A stretch of DNA of 11,362 nucleotides from Methanosarcinaceae archaeon (GCA_030655675.1 JAUSPM010000189.1:1-11362); one strand, 5' to 3'; positions 1 to 7,484 are shown, numbered from the stretch's first letter. A program made the numbers and translations. The notes: generated by a model not told the origin, from the sequence alone.

Positions 1-1686
1 ATCGAAATAAAACGTGGTTATGAAGTTCTTCCAGACAACAGTGTCAAATTTGGAATTCGCATAATAAACAATAGCGATTTCGCGATTTCCGATGTCGAAG
101 TACTCCTTGATTATACCGAATCCCTCTTCAATCTCGAAGGAAACAAGATTCAAAAATTCGGCAACATTCCTCCGACTATTGCACGCACTGCAAAGTTCAT
201 TCTAAAACCACTTGGCTGCGTCCACAAAGAAAATGTCGGAGCTACTATTCTGTATAAAGATCACAAGTGGGAAAAACATGTTGAATCCATACGTTCCAAA
301 GAAGTTCATTGTGTGTGTCCTTTCCTCAAAGAAATGTCTATCACACGCAGTAAATTCCTTGAACTTTCAACAGCAGGTCACTCCATAGAAGCAGGAATTA
401 ATTTTGAAGGCGTGACAGTGAATCAATTGACCACTTTTTTAATGCAAACATGCACAAATCGCCTGTACAAGGTTGAGGGTTATTCAATTGAAGGGGGCAA
501 GATATTGTATCTCGCCGGCGAGTCAATCGGCGAGAAGGCATATTACCTGTTGACTGTCATCATCAAAGAAAATGAAGGTTTGACGCAGGTTATGCTCAGG
601 GCAGTTTCTGATAAATCTTATGGCCTGAATGGGTTTATGAATGAGATTACGGCTGACTTGAGGCATGTGGTAAATACGGTGCAGTCTGCACATGAAATTG
701 GGATTATCAAGAAAGAGCAGGTAATCAATATTATTGATTCTGTTGTGCAGAGGACGATTTTTAATGGTAGTGGCGAGGGCGCAGCGAGGGTTAATATTGT
801 GAATAGTGTGTCTCAGAGGAATGAGTTTGGTGTGAATGAAGATAGTATTGTCAAGAAACAAAATGAAAAGGAGATTGCAAATATGGAATATTCGGGAGTT
901 TATGAGTATCTTATTGAGATTGCAAGAAATGGGTGTAATGAACAAAATACTGAATTGGATTTGTCCGATGAAGCGGAACGAGAGGAACTTCGTGAGAAAA
1001 GGATTCTAGTTACATATGGCGATTTGCTGGAAAAATTCGGAGAAAAACCTAGTGATCCCAAGGCTCAAAAAGAATTGTTTAAGATACTTGACCAGATTAA
1101 CGAAAAAACTACCAAATATGATGTTCCAATTTTATTATCAGCATTAGTTGTTGGAAAAAAAAATCAATTTATTCCAGGGAAACAATTTTTCCCAAAGTGG
1201 TTGCCGGACGTAAAAGATGAGGATAAATTAAGTACTTGGACAAAAGAAGTTGAAAAAATTTGGCAACATTATTGTAAAATGGAATATTCAGGAGTTTATG
1301 AATATTTAATCAATGTTGCAAGAAATAGATGCAATGAAAAAAATACTGAATTGGATTTGTCCGTTATAGGGGAACGAAAGATTCTTCGTAATCGTAAGGC
1401 TAAGATTCTAGTTGCATATGGAGATGTGTTGGAAAATTTTGGGGAAATATCTAATGATTCCAAGGCTCGGACTAAATTGTTTAAAATACTCGACCAGATT
1501 AACGAAAAAACGACCAAATATGACGTTCCAATTTTATTATCAGCTTTGGTAATAAATCAAAATGATTTTAACCCAAGCGATAAGTTTTTTAGTAAATGGT
1601 TGTCGAAAACAGAAGAAGATGATAAATTAAGTACTTGGATAAAAGAACTTGAAAAAATTTGGCAACATTATTGTAAACGATATTAG
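1..1686 (+). CDS. Archaeal multidomain protein with tandem C-terminal domains (5' end missing)
   Basis: The reading frame is open from the first base, so the gene begins left of the window and 561 codons are visible. A GTG at 313 is in frame, but the coding sequence continues upstream of it without a stop. In-window residues 1-105 look like a beta-sandwich (KRGYEVLPDNSVKFGIRIIN, then a stretch ending VHCVCPF). A mixed alpha/beta region follows, containing GESIGEKAYYLLT (about 177-189). Next are two copies of a short motif, NIIDSVVQR near 243 and NIVNSVSQR near 265. From memory, this architecture occurs in uncharacterised Methanosarcinales proteins. Residues 295-426 and 427-559 are two copies of one domain with the pattern YEYLI..AR, YGD.LE.FG, LLSALV, FF.KWL and IWQHYCK. 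The function is unknown. The tandem domain loosely resembles small domains attached to conflict or signalling proteins, which is inference. The duplicated part is more AT-rich than the N-terminal part. Confidence 0.85.
   Translation: MEIKRGYEVLPDNSVKFGIRIINNSDFAISDVEVLLDYTESLFNLEGNKIQKFGNIPPTIARTAKFILKPLGCVHKENVGATILYKDHKWEKHVESIRSKEVHCVCPFLKEMSITRSKFLELSTAGHSIEAGINFEGVTVNQLTTFLMQTCTNRLYKVEGYSIEGGKILYLAGESIGEKAYYLLTVIIKENEGLTQVMLRAVSDKSYGLNGFMNEITADLRHVVNTVQSAHEIGIIKKEQVINIIDSVVQRTIFNGSGEGAARVNIVNSVSQRNEFGVNEDSIVKKQNEKEIANMEYSGVYEYLIEIARNGCNEQNTELDLSDEAEREELREKRILVTYGDLLEKFGEKPSDPKAQKELFKILDQINEKTTKYDVPILLSALVVGKKNQFIPGKQFFPKWLPDVKDEDKLSTWTKEVEKIWQHYCKMEYSGVYEYLINVARNRCNEKNTELDLSVIGERKILRNRKAKILVAYGDVLENFGEISNDSKARTKLFKILDQINEKTTKYDVPILLSALVINQNDFNPSDKFFSKWLSKTEEDDKLSTWIKELEKIWQHYCKRY
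883..1278 (+). repeat. Tandem domain repeat, copy 1 (132 codons)
   Basis: First of two adjacent in-frame copies within the gene that ends at 1686. It begins MEYSGVYEYLI and ends EKIWQHYCK. The two copies differ mainly in a variable patch after TELDLS and in the loop before FF.KWL, while the central 25 residues around QINEKTTKYDVP are identical. The ATG at 883 is preceded by AAAAGGAG ending at 873, so this copy could also be translated from an internal start. Confidence 0.9.
1279..1677 (+). repeat. Tandem domain repeat, copy 2 (133 codons)
   Basis: Second copy of the domain, directly joined to the first with no linker and again starting with an ATG codon and MEYSGVYEYL. It has two extra residues after TELDLS and one fewer before FF.KWL. 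Stretches of near-identical DNA remain, such as the segments coding for KILDQINEKTTKYD. The duplication is therefore fairly recent or is kept alike by conversion. Only RY follows before the stop. Confidence 0.9.
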
Positions 1687-1701
1687 AGATCGCCCCCCCA
1701 A

Positions 1702-1797
1702 TAACATTAGACGGGATGAACAGGATTTACAAGATGGGTCCAATCATCCGTATCCTGTCAATCCTGTTCATCCCGTCTATTAATTCAGGCAATGTTA
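1702..1797 (+). repeat. Long imperfect inverted repeat (hairpin element)
   Basis: Arms 1708-1727 and 1760-1779 are perfectly complementary over 20 bp. Pairing continues inward with two mismatches and a G-T pair to about 1736/1751, leaving a loop of about 14 bases. An outer 7-bp stem (TAACATT at 1702, AATGTTA at 1791) encloses it, with an 11-base bulge. The arm sequence (GGGATGAACAGGAT) resembles dispersed repeats seen in many archaeal and bacterial genomes, which is from memory. It lies 16 bases after one stop codon and about 55 bases before the nth start, so it may also end transcription of the upstream gene. Confidence 0.85.
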
Positions 1798-1806
1798 AAG
1801 AGAACC

Positions 1807-1816
1807 TTTAAATTAA
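1807..1816 (+). promoter_or_regulatory. Possible TATA box for nth
   Basis: TTTAAATTAA lies about 40 bases before the ATG at 1852. Archaeal transcription usually starts about 26 bases after the box centre, so the RNA would begin near 1837 with a leader of roughly 15 bases. No clear ribosome-binding site is present. This is inference from spacing and composition. Confidence 0.35.
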
Positions 1817-1851
1817 TTCTCGATATGTAAAACTTGGATCATTACGATCTC

Positions 1852-2496
1852 ATGACGAATAATACAAAGAACTTCAACAGTATCTGGGCACTACTTCAAG
1901 CCGAATATCCCGACGCCAGTCCAGAACTTCATTTCAGCAACACATTACAAATTCTGGTTGCCACCATACTCTCGGCGCAGTGTACTGATGCACAGGTCAA
2001 TAAAGTGACTGATGTCCTGTTCAAAAAATACCGCAGCGTTGAGGATTTTGCAAACGCAGATATCCGCGATCTTGAAAAGGAGATATATTCCACAGGTTTT
2101 TACCGCAACAAGGCAAAGAACATCAAGAAAAGTGCCCAGGTCATCATCTCTGATTTTGATTCACAGGTTCCAAACACAATAGAGCAGATACTTACACTTC
2201 CAGGAGTTGCCAGGAAGACCGCAAACATCGTTTTGGCGAGGGGACACGGTGTTGTTGAGGGAATTGCTGTTGATACCCATGTGAAAAGGTTATCCAACTT
2301 GCTTGGTTTTACAGAGAACAATGACCCTGTGAAGATAGAAAAGGATTTAATGAACCTTGCCAGAAAGGAAGATTGGGAAGCCCTGTCCATGACATTGATA
2401 CTTCACGGTCGCAGGGTGTGCGTGGCACGAAAACCGAAATGCGGGATTTGTGTTGTGAGTGAATTATGTCCATCAAGGTATAACAATGAGCAATAG
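1852..2496 (+). CDS. nth: Endonuclease III (DNA glycosylase/AP lyase)
   Basis: This base-excision repair enzyme removes oxidised pyrimidines and cleaves the abasic site. From the ATG at 1852 the protein has 214 residues, close to the 211 of E. coli Nth. The helix-hairpin-helix and catalytic lysine are in LPGVARKTAN (K122). The catalytic aspartate is D141 in AVDTHVKR. Four cysteines at 190, 197, 200 and 206 give the C-X6-C-X2-C-X5-C pattern of the [4Fe-4S] cluster. A TTG at 1834 is also in frame and would add six residues. I prefer the ATG because the distance to the conserved LSAQ motif matches E. coli. The end overlaps the following channel gene by 11 bases, so the two were probably co-translated. 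All key residues are intact. Confidence 0.95.
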   Translation: MTNNTKNFNSIWALLQAEYPDASPELHFSNTLQILVATILSAQCTDAQVNKVTDVLFKKYRSVEDFANADIRDLEKEIYSTGFYRNKAKNIKKSAQVIISDFDSQVPNTIEQILTLPGVARKTANIVLARGHGVVEGIAVDTHVKRLSNLLGFTENNDPVKIEKDLMNLARKEDWEALSMTLILHGRRVCVARKPKCGICVVSELCPSRYNNEQ

Positions 2497-3368
2497 GCAA
2501 TATGGAAGTATATGGAGAGACGATGCATCGGGCTCAGGACATGGCAATGGCTTGAGAAACCGGATATATACGATAATATTTGGATCTAACACCCCTGCCG
2601 GTAAATTTTTCGATGAGGCGCTGATTGTCAGTATAATTCTGAGTGTCATTGTTGTGATGCTCGATAGTGTCAGCGCTGTCAAAGCATCACATGGCGATCT
2701 GCTTTATTCACTTGAATGGATGTTCACAATCCTGTTCACGATCGAATATTTCCTGCGCCTGATCTCCATCGGGCGTCCGGTCAAGTATGCCACCAGTTTC
2801 TTTGGGGTCGTTGACCTTCTGGCGATTGTACCAACCTATCTCAGCCTGTTCCTGCCGGGAAGTCAGTACCTGGTTGTCATCAGGGTTTTGCGGCTGCTTC
2901 GTGTATTCCGTATTCTTAAACTCGTTAATTATCTTAGCGAAGCGGACCTGTTGATAAAGGCTCGCGTTCCAGCCGGCAGAAGATCACATTATTCCTGTTC
3001 GCTGTTGTAAACCTGGTGATCATACTTGGTTCTGCCATGTATGTCATCGAAGGGGCAGAGCACGGGTTTACCAGTATCCCAGTATCCCAACAAGTATCTA
3101 TTGGGCTGTTATCACGCTTACGACTGTCGGCTATGGGGACATAGTTCCACAAACCGTTATCGGGCAGGGGCTGGCTTCTGTTATCATGATAGTGGGATAT
3201 GGCATCATTGCAGTACCGACAGGTATTGTAACTGCTGAGATCGCTTACGCTTCAAAAAGAGAGTCTACAGGTAGTTCATGCAGTATAGCCCGGGTATGCC
3301 ATGAGTGTAGTGCGGAAGGGCATGATGTGGATGCGGATTTCTGCAAGATATGTGGGGCAGAGTTGTGA
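2486..3368 (+). pseudogene. Voltage-gated K+ channel with C-terminal zinc ribbon, broken by two frameshifts
   Basis: The gene starts at ATG 2486 with AAGGT at 2475-2479 as ribosome-binding site, inside the end of nth. Frame 2 gives S1 (about 43-63), S2 (75-93), S3 (101-123) and an S4 with a basic residue every third position (R133, R136, R139, R142, K145). After codon 159 (2960-2962) one base is missing: adding a T between 2963 and 2964 restores KALRSSRQKITLF in frame 1. At 3073-3088 the 8 bases AGTATCCC are repeated in tandem: removing one copy restores FTSIPTSIYWAVITLTTVGYGD in frame 3, the pore helix and selectivity filter. S6 follows (SVIMIVGYGIIAVPTGIV). The tail is a zinc ribbon with two CXXC pairs (CHEC, CKIC) ending GAEL. 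The repaired protein would have 291 residues. As written, translation stops at 3010, giving a voltage sensor without a pore. Assembly error is possible. Confidence 0.93.
3073..3088 (+). repeat. 8-bp tandem duplication causing frameshift in channel gene
   Basis: AGTATCCC occurs twice in a row at 3073-3080 and 3081-3088. Deleting one copy joins the frames exactly at the conserved pore sequence SIPTSIYW. The duplication is thus the mutation itself and fits replication slippage. Confidence 0.92.
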
Positions 3369-3409
3369 ATATGGTTACTGTAATTTGTAATTTCTGTGAT
3401 GATGGATAA

Positions 3410-3419
3410 CTATACAAAT
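3410..3419 (+). promoter_or_regulatory. Possible TATA box for dinB
   Basis: CTATACAAAT is centred about 26 bases before the ATG at 3441, which predicts a leaderless or nearly leaderless transcript. No Shine-Dalgarno sequence precedes that ATG, consistent with leaderless initiation. Confidence 0.4.
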
Positions 3420-3440
3420 CTTTCATTCATTTAATCTCCA

Positions 3441-4544
3441 ATGACACGTGCGATCATACATGTGGATATGGATTATTTTTATGCTGCGATCGAAGAGCGT
3501 GAAGACCCTTCTTTGAGCGGAAAAGCGGTTGTGGTGTGCATGTACTCGGGGCGGGGTGGTGGCAGTGGGTCTGTTAGCACATGCAATTATCCGGCGCGAG
3601 ATGCCGGCATACACTCGGGCATGCCGTGTTCCCGTGCAAAAAGCATAGATCCTGATGCTGTTTTTCTTCCTGTCCGCAAGGAATTCTATACATCGGTTTC
3701 TGAAAAGGTCATGAACATACTGCGCCAGTATGCCGATACCGCTCCTGATGGTACGAAAACATTTGAGCAGGTCAGCATAGACGAAGCGTTCCTTGACATC
3801 ACACAGGCCACAGGCGGAGATCTCGAACTGGCGCAAGAGATCGGTATGCGAATAAAGGAAGAAGTGAAGGAGCACGAACATATCACATGTTCGGTTGGCG
3901 TTGGTCCTAACAAGCTGATTGCGAAGATGGCATCTTCTGTTAGGAAACCGGATGGCATAACCGTTATCAAGCCTGGGGATGTGGGCGATTTCCTCAAGGG
4001 TATGGAGCTTACCAGTCTGTGGGGTATTGGAAAGGTGACTGGGGAAAAACTTGAGCAGATCGGGATTACGACCATTGAACAGCTCGCTGCCCATGATGTT
4101 ATTGATCTGATCAAAGTATTCGGGAAAAAGAAAGGTACATGGTTAAAAAAGGCGGCTGATGGTGTTGATGAATCTGTTGTAAAAGAAAAGATCGGTTCTG
4201 ACCAGATAGGCAGGATAATTACATTGCCTCAAAACAGCAGGGATACAGAATTGATATTCCAGACCATCGATAAACTTGTGGAAGATGTGATCGACAAACT
4301 CGATTCGAGAGGGCTTTCTTTCAGACTGGTTACGGTAACTGTCATTACCTCGGATTTTAAAACACATACCAATAGCCATACCCTGAATCATCATGTATCT
4401 GACCGGAACATATTGAGGGATGCGGCCAGAGAGATATTAATAGCATTTATTTCTGAAACTACACTTGATCTCAGGCGCATTGGTGTTAGGGTAGGAAATT
4501 TGCAAAAAAGTAGCGGACAGACCACGCTGTTTGAATATTTGTAG
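3441..4544 (+). CDS. dinB: DNA polymerase IV, Y-family translesion polymerase
   Basis: This 367-residue polymerase copies past damaged bases. The metal-binding carboxylates are D9 in HVDMDYFY and D114/E115 in SIDEAF. The steric-gate tyrosine is Y14, matching Y12 of Sulfolobus Dpo4. The finger region VVVCMYSGR...NYPARDAGI and the DNA-binding stretch SVGVGPNKLIAKMAS are typical. A helix-hairpin-helix (LWGIGKVTGEKLEQIGI, about 194-210) and the little-finger domain follow. The last eight residues, QTTLFEYL, form a PIP box (Q..L..aromatic-hydrophobic) for the PCNA clamp. Length and motifs are complete. It lies 72 bases after the broken channel gene, with its own likely promoter. The 5' end is probably leaderless. 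Confidence 0.96.
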   Translation: MTRAIIHVDMDYFYAAIEEREDPSLSGKAVVVCMYSGRGGGSGSVSTCNYPARDAGIHSGMPCSRAKSIDPDAVFLPVRKEFYTSVSEKVMNILRQYADTAPDGTKTFEQVSIDEAFLDITQATGGDLELAQEIGMRIKEEVKEHEHITCSVGVGPNKLIAKMASSVRKPDGITVIKPGDVGDFLKGMELTSLWGIGKVTGEKLEQIGITTIEQLAAHDVIDLIKVFGKKKGTWLKKAADGVDESVVKEKIGSDQIGRIITLPQNSRDTELIFQTIDKLVEDVIDKLDSRGLSFRLVTVTVITSDFKTHTNSHTLNHHVSDRNILRDAAREILIAFISETTLDLRRIGVRVGNLQKSSGQTTLFEYL

Positions 4545-4569
4545 TGGATGAAATAGTATTTTGCATCCA
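4545..4569 (+). terminator. Hairpin directly after dinB
   Basis: TGGATG at 4545 pairs with CATCCA at 4564, and AAAT/ATTT can extend the stem with a two-base bulge. The hairpin begins at the base after the stop codon. Only a weak T-rich stretch accompanies it, so a role in ending or stabilising the dinB transcript is tentative. Confidence 0.4.
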
Positions 4570-4584
4570 GGTTTCAATCCATAA

Positions 4585-4594
4585 TTTAAAATAA
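4585..4594 (+). promoter_or_regulatory. Possible TATA box for the 538-residue membrane protein
   Basis: TTTAAAATAA is centred about 27 bases before the ATG at 4617. This predicts a leaderless transcript and agrees with the lack of a ribosome-binding site. Confidence 0.4.
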
Positions 4595-4616
4595 ATTCCC
4601 GTGAATATATACTACT

Positions 4617-6233
4617 ATGCAGATTCTCATAACTGATATCATAGATGCCGCAATAATAGTCGGTTTTATTGCTTTATTTGTTCTATCCGACATTCTTCTT
4701 AAGAACCGTCTCAAACTCTCAATTTCCGGCATAGGCGCAGACCTTGCGATCGGTGCTTTTGTTATTCAGATGGCGGTATTGGCGAATCTGTTGACAGGTG
4801 AGAATATCGCGGATGTGGCAGTCATACAGATAAACCTTGCAATATCTTTTGTATTTGCATGTGTGTGGGCGCTGTGCGTCTGGCTGCCTACAAAGAACAC
4901 GACTGCTGTTGTCGGAGTTTCATACATTTTAGGCACGGCTGTACTTGCAATTTCAACATGGAATCTTCTGGGCACGCACCAGGCAAACACTGTTCCAATA
5001 ATTGCAGTCTCTGCACTTGGTATTGGCGGTATTGGGTTTATAATAGCCGATTCACTGTACAAAGAACATATCTCCCACAGGTTTGAGCATTTTATAAGTG
5101 ACACAACTGCATACGATCTGACCGAAGCCTGTCGAAAAAGTGCGGCTGGTATGTATTCGATCGATCCTGTGCAGCCTGCGGTTGATATTATCAGGGGCGC
5201 TATTCGAAACCACGACTATACAACCGCCAAAATTGGTATCCGTTCGATCTCAGGATTTGGTTCAAAGATCATATCCGGTTCAAAAGGCACGGTAACAATT
5301 GCAAAACACCTGAACTCGCATTTGTATCAAGTTGGTATATTGGCTATGTTGGAGAAGGAAATTGACGTACTTGGTGAAGTGATCGATGCTGTTGGCAATA
5401 TTGGTTACACTTCCTCAACGTCTGGAAGTGAAACTGCGGCAGTTGAGTGTCTTGTTACAATTGATTCAATTTTTGAGGCTTTGAAAAAACATGCTCATGA
5501 TGAAAAGGCACAGCAAAATTTAGCGGCAGTAACAAACAGGCTCGCTGTTATATCGGCAGGTGCGAAACATATCGATTCAGTGGAAAAAGCGATTGCAATT
5601 CTCAAGAACATCGGTTCAGGCGCGGCTGCGAATAATCATGATACAGCATTGCTGAAGGTTAAGGGGGCGCTTATGGGAATTGCTAAACTGTCCAGTGAAA
5701 ATGATCATTCTGCATCAACCAAACAGGCTGTGACAGCACTTCGCGATATTGGGCTCAAATCATCTCAGCAGCAGAAGAAAGGGCAGAAGCCAAAGGCTTT
5801 GTGGGAAGTCATATCAGGCATGCGGGAACTTGGTGAATCACTCGGAAGTTCTGGTATTGAAGATGTGATCGGCGCTCTTCGTGATATCGGAATTGCGATG
5901 GTGCGGAATCATTCTGAAACAGAGGTTTCAAGGGTTGTGGCAGCGATCGAGCATCTGGGTGAGTATGCATCTGGAAATGGTCTTGACGGGGGCGCATCCG
6001 GGTCAGTTGTAGCAATTTTGGAAATATGCGAGACATCGATCAAGGAACAACTAAAAGTTGCAGTGACTTCATCTGCTGCTGCACTTTCTAGATTGTCAAG
6101 GGTTGAGGCATTATCTGTTAGTGTCAATGATGCTGTTTTTGATCTTGGTAAGTATAGGGGTACGGATTCAAAGGGTGAGATGTATTCCTTTTTTGAAGAT
6201 GCTTACCAGAGAATGTCACCGGGTCGTAAGTGA
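4617..6233 (+). CDS. Unknown membrane protein with helical-repeat C-terminal region
   Basis: I do not recognise this 538-residue protein. The N-terminal part has about five hydrophobic segments at residues 9-27, 40-59, 71-90, 97-116 and 126-146. The remaining ~390 residues are soluble and helical. They carry loosely repeated motifs of the form A(I/V)..L..IG: VIDAVGNIG, AIAILKNIG, AVTALRDIG and VIGALRDIG. The repeat spacing suggests an ARM/HEAT-like or similar solenoid facing the cytoplasm. A lysine- and glutamine-rich linker (SSQQQKKGQKPK) interrupts it near 382-393. No catalytic motif is visible. A scaffold or sensor role at the membrane is possible but is only inference. It stands alone between dinB and ftr, and codon use resembles its neighbours. 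The ATG start is supported by the predicted leaderless promoter. Confidence 0.85.
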   Translation: MQILITDIIDAAIIVGFIALFVLSDILLKNRLKLSISGIGADLAIGAFVIQMAVLANLLTGENIADVAVIQINLAISFVFACVWALCVWLPTKNTTAVVGVSYILGTAVLAISTWNLLGTHQANTVPIIAVSALGIGGIGFIIADSLYKEHISHRFEHFISDTTAYDLTEACRKSAAGMYSIDPVQPAVDIIRGAIRNHDYTTAKIGIRSISGFGSKIISGSKGTVTIAKHLNSHLYQVGILAMLEKEIDVLGEVIDAVGNIGYTSSTSGSETAAVECLVTIDSIFEALKKHAHDEKAQQNLAAVTNRLAVISAGAKHIDSVEKAIAILKNIGSGAAANNHDTALLKVKGALMGIAKLSSENDHSASTKQAVTALRDIGLKSSQQQKKGQKPKALWEVISGMRELGESLGSSGIEDVIGALRDIGIAMVRNHSETEVSRVVAAIEHLGEYASGNGLDGGASGSVVAILEICETSIKEQLKVAVTSSAAALSRLSRVEALSVSVNDAVFDLGKYRGTDSKGEMYSFFEDAYQRMSPGRK

Positions 6234-6280
6234 AAAATTAAGGTCGATAAATTTCGAAGAATATATGTATTGCAATTGTG

Positions 6281-6289
6281 TTTTATATG
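6281..6289 (+). promoter_or_regulatory. Possible TATA box for ftr
   Basis: TTTTATATG would place transcription start near 6310, leaving a leader of about 28 bases that contains AGGAG at 6322-6326. A second box-like sequence, GTATATAAG at 6307-6315, would start RNA at the TTG codon itself and exclude the ribosome-binding site. The first is therefore preferred. Confidence 0.35.
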
Positions 6290-6337
6290 TAATTGAATTG
6301 TAATACGTATATAAGATATTCAGGAGAAGGGATTTTT

Positions 6338-7231
6338 TTGGAACTAAATGGAGTAGAGATCGAAGATACATATGCAGAAGCGTTCCCTATTAAAGTGGCA
6401 CGGGTATTGATCACAGCAGCAACCAAGCACTGGGCAAAGGTGGCTGCACTTGAAGCGACTGGATTTGGTACGTCAGTTATCATGTGTCCGGCAGAAGCGG
6501 GTATTGAGAAGTTCGTTAGCGGCTCCGAGACGCCTGACGGCAGACCTGGTGTGTATATTCAGATATGCACGTTCGGCTACAAAAAACTCGAACAACAGGT
6601 ACTTGAGCGTGTTGGACAGTGCATTTTGACAGCACCCACAACCGCTGTGTTCAATGGTCTTCCTGATGCTGAGAAGCAGTTTGACACCGGTTTCAAACTC
6701 AAGTTCTTTGCAGACGGTACAGAGACTGAAACAGAGATCGCAGGTAGGAAGATGCATGTAATTCCTATGATGGAAGGCAACTTTTTGGTTGAGCACTCGA
6801 TCGGCGCAGTTGACGGTGTGGCAGGCGGTAACTTCTTTATGCTCGCAGACAGCCAGATGAGCGGTCTTGCGGCAGCAGAGGTTGCAGTTGCAGCGATCCA
6901 GGAGCTCGAAGGCACAATTACACCGTTCCCAGGTGGTATCGTTGCAAGCGGTTCAAAGCCCGGAGCTAACAAGTACAAGTTCTTAAAGGCAACCGCGAAC
7001 GAGAAATTCTGTCCATCGATCAAGGACCAGATCGAAGGTACCGAGATCCCCGACGGTGTCAATGCAGTGTATGAGATCGTTATTAATGGTATAAGTGTTG
7101 ATGCAGTTGGCAAGGCAACAGCAGCAGGTATCAAGGCAGCAGTAACCATTCCTGGTGTAAAAAAGATCACAGCGGGAAATTACGGCGGAACGCTTGGACC
7201 ATACAAGTTCAATTTACACGACCTTTTGTAA
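6338..7231 (+). CDS. ftr: Formylmethanofuran:tetrahydromethanopterin formyltransferase
   Basis: Ftr moves the formyl group between formylmethanofuran and tetrahydromethanopterin (or tetrahydrosarcinapterin) in the cytoplasm. It is the second step of CO2-dependent methanogenesis and runs in reverse during methane oxidation. The TTG at 6338 is chosen over an in-frame codon at 6293 for two reasons. It gives the conserved beginning MELNGVEIEDTYAEAFPIK and 297 residues, the length I recall for the Methanosarcina barkeri enzyme. It also has AGGAG 11 bases upstream. Conserved blocks include TSVIMCPAEAGIE, ETPDGRPGVYIQICTFGY, LTAPTTAVFNGLPDAEKQFD, TPFPGGIVASGSKPGANKY and AGNYGGTLGPYKFNLH. No residue appears missing. 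It is not next to other methanogenesis genes here. This gene is the strongest sign of the organism's metabolism. Confidence 0.97.
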   Translation: MELNGVEIEDTYAEAFPIKVARVLITAATKHWAKVAALEATGFGTSVIMCPAEAGIEKFVSGSETPDGRPGVYIQICTFGYKKLEQQVLERVGQCILTAPTTAVFNGLPDAEKQFDTGFKLKFFADGTETETEIAGRKMHVIPMMEGNFLVEHSIGAVDGVAGGNFFMLADSQMSGLAAAEVAVAAIQELEGTITPFPGGIVASGSKPGANKYKFLKATANEKFCPSIKDQIEGTEIPDGVNAVYEIVINGISVDAVGKATAAGIKAAVTIPGVKKITAGNYGGTLGPYKFNLHDLL

Positions 7232-7251
7232 GGTCGTTCTTTTCTTTTTTT
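7218..7251 (+). terminator. ftr terminator hairpin with T-tract
   Basis: ACGACCTT (7218-7225) pairs with AAGGTCGT (7230-7237) around a four-base loop, and a pyrimidine tract with runs of four and seven T follows to 7251. The stop codon at 7229-7231 lies within the loop and right arm. The shape is that of an intrinsic terminator, while T-tracts alone often suffice in archaea. Confidence 0.75.
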
Positions 7252-7484
7252 GATTTTGATTCGGTTTTGTTTATTTTGTGTTTCGATTTATTTAGCTGAT
7301 ATGCTGAGAGCATAAATATTATGTTTGAGTTGAAACAAAAAAACAATACAACCGCCGCAGGCGGCATGTTCCATAAATACTAAGATGAGTGAATTCAATC
7401 GTTAGAAACGTTTTTCTTGTAGTATGTAATTTTTATAGATTATATAGTCCGAGTAGATCCAAGCATAGCAATATTTCTATTGGA
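7252..7484. other. Intergenic region after ftr
   Basis: This AT-rich stretch holds no convincing gene. It contains a small hairpin (TATGCT-GAG-AGCATA, about 7300-7314) and one copy of a GC-rich palindromic element at 7352-7366. Nothing else is recognised. Confidence 0.6.
7352..7366 (+). repeat. GC-rich palindromic element, copy 1 (3' of ftr)
   Basis: CCGCCGCAGGCGGCA stands out from AT-rich surroundings. It is the reverse complement of the element at 7497-7511. It lies about 120 bases after the ftr stop and reads in the sense direction of ftr. Confidence 0.85.

Noticed and set aside
2955..3095. Programmed ribosomal frameshifting in the channel gene
   Set aside because: There is no slippery heptamer at the first break, and the second is an exact 8-bp duplication. 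Two independent shifts in one short gene are better explained by mutation or sequencing error.
3423..4094. 223-codon - strand frame
   Set aside because: It is entirely opposite dinB, whose motifs are complete. The antisense translation has no recognisable features.
6577..7170. 197-codon - strand frame
   Set aside because: It is a shadow of ftr, caused by that gene's codon composition.
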